Source of the DNA: an uncultured Desulfosarcina sp.
Lineage (GTDB): Bacteria > Desulfobacterota > Desulfobacteria > Desulfobacterales > Desulfosarcinaceae
Reading direction: 5' to 3'
Assembly: GCF_963668215.1 (NCBI RefSeq)
Contig: NZ_OY764190.1
Location: 6,200,001 to 6,264,000 of the forward strand
DNA length: 64,000 nt
Shown here: positions 59,773 through 64,000 of the stretch, one piece after another
Numbering within the stretch: the first letter of the stretch is position 1
Layout of the letters: every line of letters begins with the position of its first letter
Position numbers and translations under genes: made by a program
The notes under the pieces: generated by a model
The model's database searches: none
What the model was told of the DNA's origin: nothing
Seen by the model: the letters and a program-made list of their open reading frames with translations, nothing else

Positions 59773-60786
59773 TTATTTCTCCTCCAGCCGGCCGGCATAA
59801 TGACAAGCCGCCAGGTGGTCGTTGCCGGGTTGCGGGTATGGCGCCAAAATCGGGGATTCGGTTTTACAGCGGGAGCGTGCATAGGGGCAGCGGGGATGGA
59901 AATGGCATCCCGCCGGCGGGTGGATGGGAGAAGGCACATCGCCCTGCAGCACCGGCTGCGGTGCATCCCGTCTGTCCGGGTCCGGATCGGGGATGGCTGC
60001 GATGAGCGCTTGCGTGTAGGGATGCAGCGGGCTTTCGTAAAGCGTTTCGGCCGTCGCATATTCGACGATCCGTCCCAGATACATGACGGCAATGCGGTCG
60101 GACACGTGTTTGACCACGGCCAGGTCATGGGCGATGAACAGGTAGCTTAGCCCCATCTCCCGCTGCAATTCCAGCAGCAGGTTGAGAATCTGGGACTGAA
60201 TGGAAACATCCAGGGCCGACACCGGCTCGTCGCAGACCACCAGCTTGGGCTTCAGGGCGATAGACCGGGCGATGCCGATGCGCTGCCGCTGGCCGCCGGA
60301 AAACTCGTGGGGAAATCGGTTGCTGGCATCGTCGGCCAATCCCACCCGCTCCAGCAGTTCGCCCACGGCCTGCCGACGCTGCCGGCTGTCGCCCATGCCG
60401 TGGATCAAAAAGGGCTCGGCCAGGATATCGCCCACCGTATGGCGCGCGTTGAGGGACTCGAACGGGTCCTGGAAGATCATCTGCAGCTGGCGGCGGCTTT
60501 TTCTCATGGCGCTGCCGTCGGCGGTGAGCAGATCTTTTCCCTGAAACACCACCTTTCCGTCCGTGGGCTTCAGCAGCCGCAGGATGCAGCGCCCCACGGT
60601 GGTCTTTCCGCAGCCGGATTCCCCTACCAGCCCCAGCGTCTGGCCGTTTTCCACCGTTAGGGATACCCCGTCCACCGCGTAAACCGCGCCCACCTTTCTG
60701 CGCAGCACGCCGCCACGGATGGGAAAGTGCATTTTCAGGTTTTCCACCTGAAGCAGCGCCTCGTTATTGTTTGTCGATGCCGTCAT
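59773..60786 (-). CDS. Oligopeptide ABC transporter ATP-binding protein (OppF/DppF)
   Basis: 337 residues: Walker A GESGCGKTT, Q-loop MIFQDP, signature EFSGGQRQRIGIARS, Walker B LVVCDEP and the C-terminal oligopeptide-ABC extension with Cys residues (CHFHPRCPYARSRC). It pairs with the upstream OppD-type ATPase to power import. Its start overlaps the end of that gene by 23 bases. Last gene of the operon. Confidence 0.9.
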   Translation of the reverse strand: MTASTNNNEALLQVENLKMHFPIRGGVLRRKVGAVYAVDGVSLTVENGQTLGLVGESGCGKTTVGRCILRLLKPTDGKVVFQGKDLLTADGSAMRKSRRQLQMIFQDPFESLNARHTVGDILAEPFLIHGMGDSRQRRQAVGELLERVGLADDASNRFPHEFSGGQRQRIGIARSIALKPKLVVCDEPVSALDVSIQSQILNLLLELQREMGLSYLFIAHDLAVVKHVSDRIAVMYLGRIVEYATAETLYESPLHPYTQALIAAIPDPDPDRRDAPQPVLQGDVPSPIHPPAGCHFHPRCPYARSRCKTESPILAPYPQPGNDHLAACHYAGRLEEK

Positions 60787-61768
60787 GGGCCTCCAGTAAA
60801 AAACAGCGGGCCCAGTGCGTGTCGTCTACCTGCACCGGTTCCGGCAATTTCTTTTTGCATTGGTCCATCACATGGGGGCAACGGTTCTGAAACCGGCAGC
60901 CCGGAGGCAATTGGTCCAGCGCGGGCACAGTCCCCCGGATGATGGGCAAGGGGCGCTTGGCCGCCGATGTAAGCCTCGGCATGGCGGCCAGCAGGCCCTG
61001 GGTATACGGATGCTGCGGGTCTTTGAATAGCGCCCTTACCGGCGCGGATTCGACAATCTGCCCGGCGTACATCACGGCCACATCCTCGCAGATCCGGGCG
61101 ATGACGCCCAGGTCATGGGTAATGAAGATCACGGCCATACCGGTCTCTTTCTGCAGGTCCAGGATCAGATCCAGGATCTGGGCCTGGATGGTGACATCCA
61201 GCGCCGTGGTCGGTTCGTCTGCGATGAGCACATCCGGTTTTCCGGCCAGGGCCATGGCGATCATCACCCGCTGCCGCATACCGCCGGATATCTGATGGGG
61301 ATAGGCCGCCATGCGTTCCCGGGCTTCGGGAATCCCCACGCGCTGCATCAGATTCACGGCAGCCGCGAAACGGTCGTCGCCGTCCAGCTCCGGACGATGC
61401 ATCTCGAATACTTCCAGCAGCTGGCGGCCGATACGATGGACCGGATTCAGCGCCGTCATGGGCTCCTGGAAAATCATGGCGATTCTTCCGCCCCTGATCC
61501 GCTGCATCTCTTCCGCCGGCAATTGAACCAGATCCGTTCCGTTCAAGCTTATGGAGCCGCTCTCGATGACCCCGGCCGGACGGGGTAGCAGTCGCATGAT
61601 GGACAGGGCGGTCACGCTCTTGCCGCAGCCCGACTCACCCACCAGCCCGAGAATGCTGCCGGACTTGATGGCCAGGCTAACGCCGTCGACGGCCTGCACC
61701 CGTCCGCTTTCGGTGTCGAAGGCAGCCACCAGGCGGTCGATGGTCAGGATGGTTCGGTGCTCATTCAT
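60764..61768 (-). CDS. Oligopeptide ABC transporter ATP-binding protein (OppD/DppD)
   Basis: 334 residues: Walker A GESGCGKSV, Q-loop MIFQEPMTALNP, signature QISGGMRQRVMIAMAL, Walker B VLIADEPTTALD, and the peptide-transporter C-terminal CRFQNRCPHVMDQC motif. ATG 61768 overlaps the stop of the binding-protein gene (ATGA). An in-frame extension to 61945 runs into that gene and is rejected. Confidence 0.9.
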   Translation of the reverse strand: MNEHRTILTIDRLVAAFDTESGRVQAVDGVSLAIKSGSILGLVGESGCGKSVTALSIMRLLPRPAGVIESGSISLNGTDLVQLPAEEMQRIRGGRIAMIFQEPMTALNPVHRIGRQLLEVFEMHRPELDGDDRFAAAVNLMQRVGIPEARERMAAYPHQISGGMRQRVMIAMALAGKPDVLIADEPTTALDVTIQAQILDLILDLQKETGMAVIFITHDLGVIARICEDVAVMYAGQIVESAPVRALFKDPQHPYTQGLLAAMPRLTSAAKRPLPIIRGTVPALDQLPPGCRFQNRCPHVMDQCKKKLPEPVQVDDTHWARCFLLEAHDGIDKQ

Positions 61769-63654
61769 GGTTTGTACGTTTCGTCCCTTAGCGTCACCGG
61801 AGGGAAAGCAACGCCATCGGCCATGGCTTTGCGGGTCTGCTCGGCCAATTGCGGATCGAACCAGAACAGGCCGCCGCTGGAACTGTCGAACGCGCTGAAC
61901 AGACTGCCCGAGGTTCGTGTTGCCGGCGGGTCCGGCAGCCGCCACCAGCGCCAGTACACCTCCCGGAAATAAGGCACCATGAAAGTGGGCACATAGGCGC
62001 CGATCTCATGTACCCGCTGCTGGATGCGATGGGCCAGGTCGATGCGCTCCTGTTCGTCCAAAGAATTGCGGTAAGCATCGATGAGCCGGTCCATCTCCGG
62101 ATCATCGGTGTTGGTCACATTGTTGGTCTGTCCCTTGTGGGCGTTGACCGAATGCCAGAACTCCCAGAAATGGGGACGCATCCCCGTGCTCCACCCCAGC
62201 CAGGCCACGTCGTGCCGCTTTTCGAGGATCTTCTTGAAAGCCGTGGACGGATCGAGTTTGAGCAGGTTCAGTTCGATGCCCGCCTTGCGGGCCTCCTCCT
62301 TGAGAACCACCAGCCGCTGGGTGTGATCGTCCCGGTAGTAGACCACTTCCACGCTGTAGCGCCGGCCGTTTTTAGCCCAGATGCCGTCGGGACCTCGCTG
62401 CCAGCCCGATCGGGTCATGTACTCTCTCACCTTGTCCAGGTCGTAGCGGCGCGCCCTGATACTCGTATCGGTGTACGGGCCGTAGCCTACATAGGCGCTC
62501 TCCAAACGAAAATAATCGTTGCGCAGCACCTGGGTGATCACCTTTTCCACGTTCATGGCATGGGCGAAGGCATAGCGCAGGTTGATATCCTTGAAGATTT
62601 CGCGATCCAGGTTCATCCACAGGCCCATGGCCGACTGGGGGGTGTCGTTGAAAAACCACATTTTGTGAACGTATCCCTTTTCCACCACGGGGGTACGCGT
62701 TTTGATATGCCAGTACTTGGGGATGGTGGCCGGATAGACGTCCAGCTTGCCTTTCTTGAAATACTCCCACTGGAGGTTGGGATCGCGGATCACCTTATAG
62801 AGCACCGTGTCCACGTTGAAACGGTGCTTGAAATAGCGCCGGTCCCTGGCCCACCAGTTTTTTTTGCGTGCAAAGCGCACGTAGCGCCCCTTACGGAAGC
62901 GGTCGATCTGGTAGGGGCCGGTATTGGGCACCACGGACCAGTTGGTCTTGCGGATGAAATCCTGATCCAGGGGATCGAAAAAATGCCGGGGGGTCGGGCC
63001 GATGCTGATTTTCAGGTGCAGATCCGGCTGGGCCTTGGTACTGACCACCGCCAGGGTGTGGTCGTCGTAAACGATCACCCGCTCGATCTCGTTGGTGTAG
63101 TAATCGTTGTACCAGGGCGCCACGATGAAAGGGGACCGCATGAAATCCAGGGTGTAGGCAAAGTCGCCCGCTGTGACCGGCACGCCGTCGGACCAGCGGG
63201 CGGCCGGATCGAGCCGGAAGTACATGGTTTTCTTGTCGCTGCCGTAGGCCCAGTGGGTGGCCAGCTCGGGAACGATATTCAGGGTGTTGGGATGGATGCC
63301 GGTCAGGCTCAACTGGTTGCCGAGAATGGCACTGCGAAAACTGGTGTTGGAATCCGGGCCCACCACCCGGAAGGTCAGCGGAAACGAGTCCAGGGCCAGG
63401 TGCAGGGTGCCGCCCTTCTGGGCTTCCGGATCGGCAAAAACCGGGTCGCTTTCGTTGGTGAGCCATTGGATGTCCTCTGGCAGGCTCTCGCGCACCGGCA
63501 TGGGTGCCGGTTGAACCGTCTCTGTGTCCCTCTGCCCGGACCCATCCGCTGCCGAAGGGTCTTTTTCCGGTGCGCACCCGGCAACGACAATGCTGAAAAA
63601 CAGCATGGCGATTATTGCCGGTATAATTATTTTGTTTCGATTCAAATCACTCAT
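61765..63654 (-). CDS. Extracellular solute-binding protein family 5 (YejA/OppA-like lipoprotein)
   Basis: 629 residues. The signal peptide ends in lipobox VVAGC. The mature part is a type II periplasmic binding protein: PEAQKGGTLHLALDSFPLTF at the start and AARWSDGVPVTAGDFAYTLD are family landmarks. The sequence resembles YejA, which binds oligopeptides or microcin-like compounds. ATG 63654 slightly overlaps the permease gene. It captures substrate for the ABC transporter encoded around it. Confidence 0.88.
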   Translation of the reverse strand: MSDLNRNKIIIPAIIAMLFFSIVVAGCAPEKDPSAADGSGQRDTETVQPAPMPVRESLPEDIQWLTNESDPVFADPEAQKGGTLHLALDSFPLTFRVVGPDSNTSFRSAILGNQLSLTGIHPNTLNIVPELATHWAYGSDKKTMYFRLDPAARWSDGVPVTAGDFAYTLDFMRSPFIVAPWYNDYYTNEIERVIVYDDHTLAVVSTKAQPDLHLKISIGPTPRHFFDPLDQDFIRKTNWSVVPNTGPYQIDRFRKGRYVRFARKKNWWARDRRYFKHRFNVDTVLYKVIRDPNLQWEYFKKGKLDVYPATIPKYWHIKTRTPVVEKGYVHKMWFFNDTPQSAMGLWMNLDREIFKDINLRYAFAHAMNVEKVITQVLRNDYFRLESAYVGYGPYTDTSIRARRYDLDKVREYMTRSGWQRGPDGIWAKNGRRYSVEVVYYRDDHTQRLVVLKEEARKAGIELNLLKLDPSTAFKKILEKRHDVAWLGWSTGMRPHFWEFWHSVNAHKGQTNNVTNTDDPEMDRLIDAYRNSLDEQERIDLAHRIQQRVHEIGAYVPTFMVPYFREVYWRWWRLPDPPATRTSGSLFSAFDSSSGGLFWFDPQLAEQTRKAMADGVAFPPVTLRDETYKP

Positions 63655-64000
63655 AAACCGTATGCATCTTGGGATCAAAGGCCTCGCGCACCGCTTCGCC
63701 CACGAAAGTGACGGCCACCAGGGTGACAACCATGGCGATAATCACGGAGAACCCCAACCACCAGGCGCTGAAGTTGGCCCAGGCCTGCTGCAGCAGCTCT
63801 CCCCAACTGGGCGTGGGCGGCGGCAGGCCGAACCCCAGGTAGTCCAGCGAGGTCAGGGCCACGATGCCGCCGGAGATGGAAAAAGGGATGTAGGTAACAA
63901 TCAGCGATACGGTGTTGGGCAAAATGTGTCTGAAGATGATCCGCAGGTCCGAGGCCCCCAGCGCCTTGGCCGCCAGCACGTAATCCCGGGCCTTCTCCTT
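63647..64000 (-). CDS. Peptide ABC transporter permease (OppC/YejE type), partial
   Basis: About 117 C-terminal residues are in the window; the 5' part lies beyond its edge. The permease EAA loop is visible (AAKALGASDLRIIFRHILPN), followed by two membrane helices and PSWGELL, typical of OppC-like subunits. The stop overlaps the binding-protein start by eight bases, so the operon order is permease, binding protein, OppD, OppF. Confidence 0.88.
   Translation of the reverse strand, partial: KEKARDYVLAAKALGASDLRIIFRHILPNTVSLIVTYIPFSISGGIVALTSLDYLGFGLPPPTPSWGELLQQAWANFSAWWLGFSVIIAMVVTLVAVTFVGEAVREAFDPKMHTVYE

Noticed and set aside
1..64000. tRNA, rRNA and CRISPR arrays
   Set aside because: I scanned the gene-free stretches by eye and saw no cloverleaf-like segments, rRNA-like sequence or regularly spaced identical repeats.

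Overview
The window looks like the chromosome of a strictly anaerobic, aromatic-degrading sulfate reducer of the Desulfobacteraceae type (Desulfosarcina/Desulfococcus-like). This rests on a class II (tungsten) benzoyl-CoA reductase cluster bamBCDEF with two selenocysteine codons, a non-decarboxylating-type glutaryl-CoA dehydrogenase beside a glutaconyl-CoA decarboxylase carboxyltransferase, ferredoxin-linked 2-oxoacid oxidation, LL-diaminopimelate aminotransferase, and many Cache-type chemoreceptors. Assignment to genus is inference. I saw no rRNA, tRNA or CRISPR array.

Layout. 1-4 kb: start of a chemoreceptor, a degenerate CheB-like protein, a dimethylargininase-like hydrolase, and a FluC fluoride channel with DUF190. 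4-7.4 kb: an Lrp/AsnC regulator followed by lysine biosynthesis (dapL, lysA). 8-12.2 kb: a hypothetical protein, a sugar-nucleotide epimerase, an AEC transporter and a MoaD/ThiS plus ThiF/MoeB pair. 12.5-14.7 kb: a chemoreceptor with a duplicated Cache domain. 14.8-20.3 kb (minus): a 2-oxoacid:ferredoxin oxidoreductase, glutaryl-CoA dehydrogenase and GcdA in one likely operon, with a divergent GntR regulator. 21-25.6 kb: a membrane protein, an 800-residue chemoreceptor, a DUF2080 protein and an acetyltransferase.

25.6-41.4 kb is the accessory region. It opens with an integron integrase and LexA as overlapping genes (intI-lexA), preceded by a set of tandem palindromes. An IS91-family element carrying its own tyrosine recombinase, an IS4-type element and an rve-type IS with multiple terminal repeats follow. 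Between them lie AT-richer cargo genes (pirin, hexapeptide protein, homocysteine methyltransferase, TetR with a membrane protein, a ParD/RelE-type toxin-antitoxin, a broken formylglycine-generating-enzyme gene, two lipoproteins). A RAYT transposase remnant sits beside a 219-bp REPIN-like inverted repeat.

41.4-48.8 kb (minus): propionyl/acetyl-CoA synthetase, a 30-residue membrane peptide, a sodium:solute symporter, and a Cache-domain NarX-type kinase with a LuxR-type regulator; together they read as carboxylic acid sensing, uptake and activation. 49.3-57.5 kb (minus): DUF2080, bamB, bamC, bamD, bamE and bamF. Simple translation breaks bamE and bamF at in-frame UGA codons; read as selenocysteine both become full length. 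58-64 kb: an L,D-transpeptidase and an Opp/Yej-type peptide ABC transporter running off the end.

How it fits together: BamB-F would reduce benzoyl-CoA by electron bifurcation or confurcation. Ring cleavage products reach glutaryl-CoA or related dicarboxyl-CoA esters, which the 14.8-20.3 kb operon would oxidise and decarboxylate to crotonyl-CoA. The MoaD/ThiF pair may serve tungstopterin synthesis. The most unusual items are the intI-lexA operon with its tandem palindromes and a dispersed two-hairpin repeat (16.6 and 41.3 kb) whose stems covary between copies.
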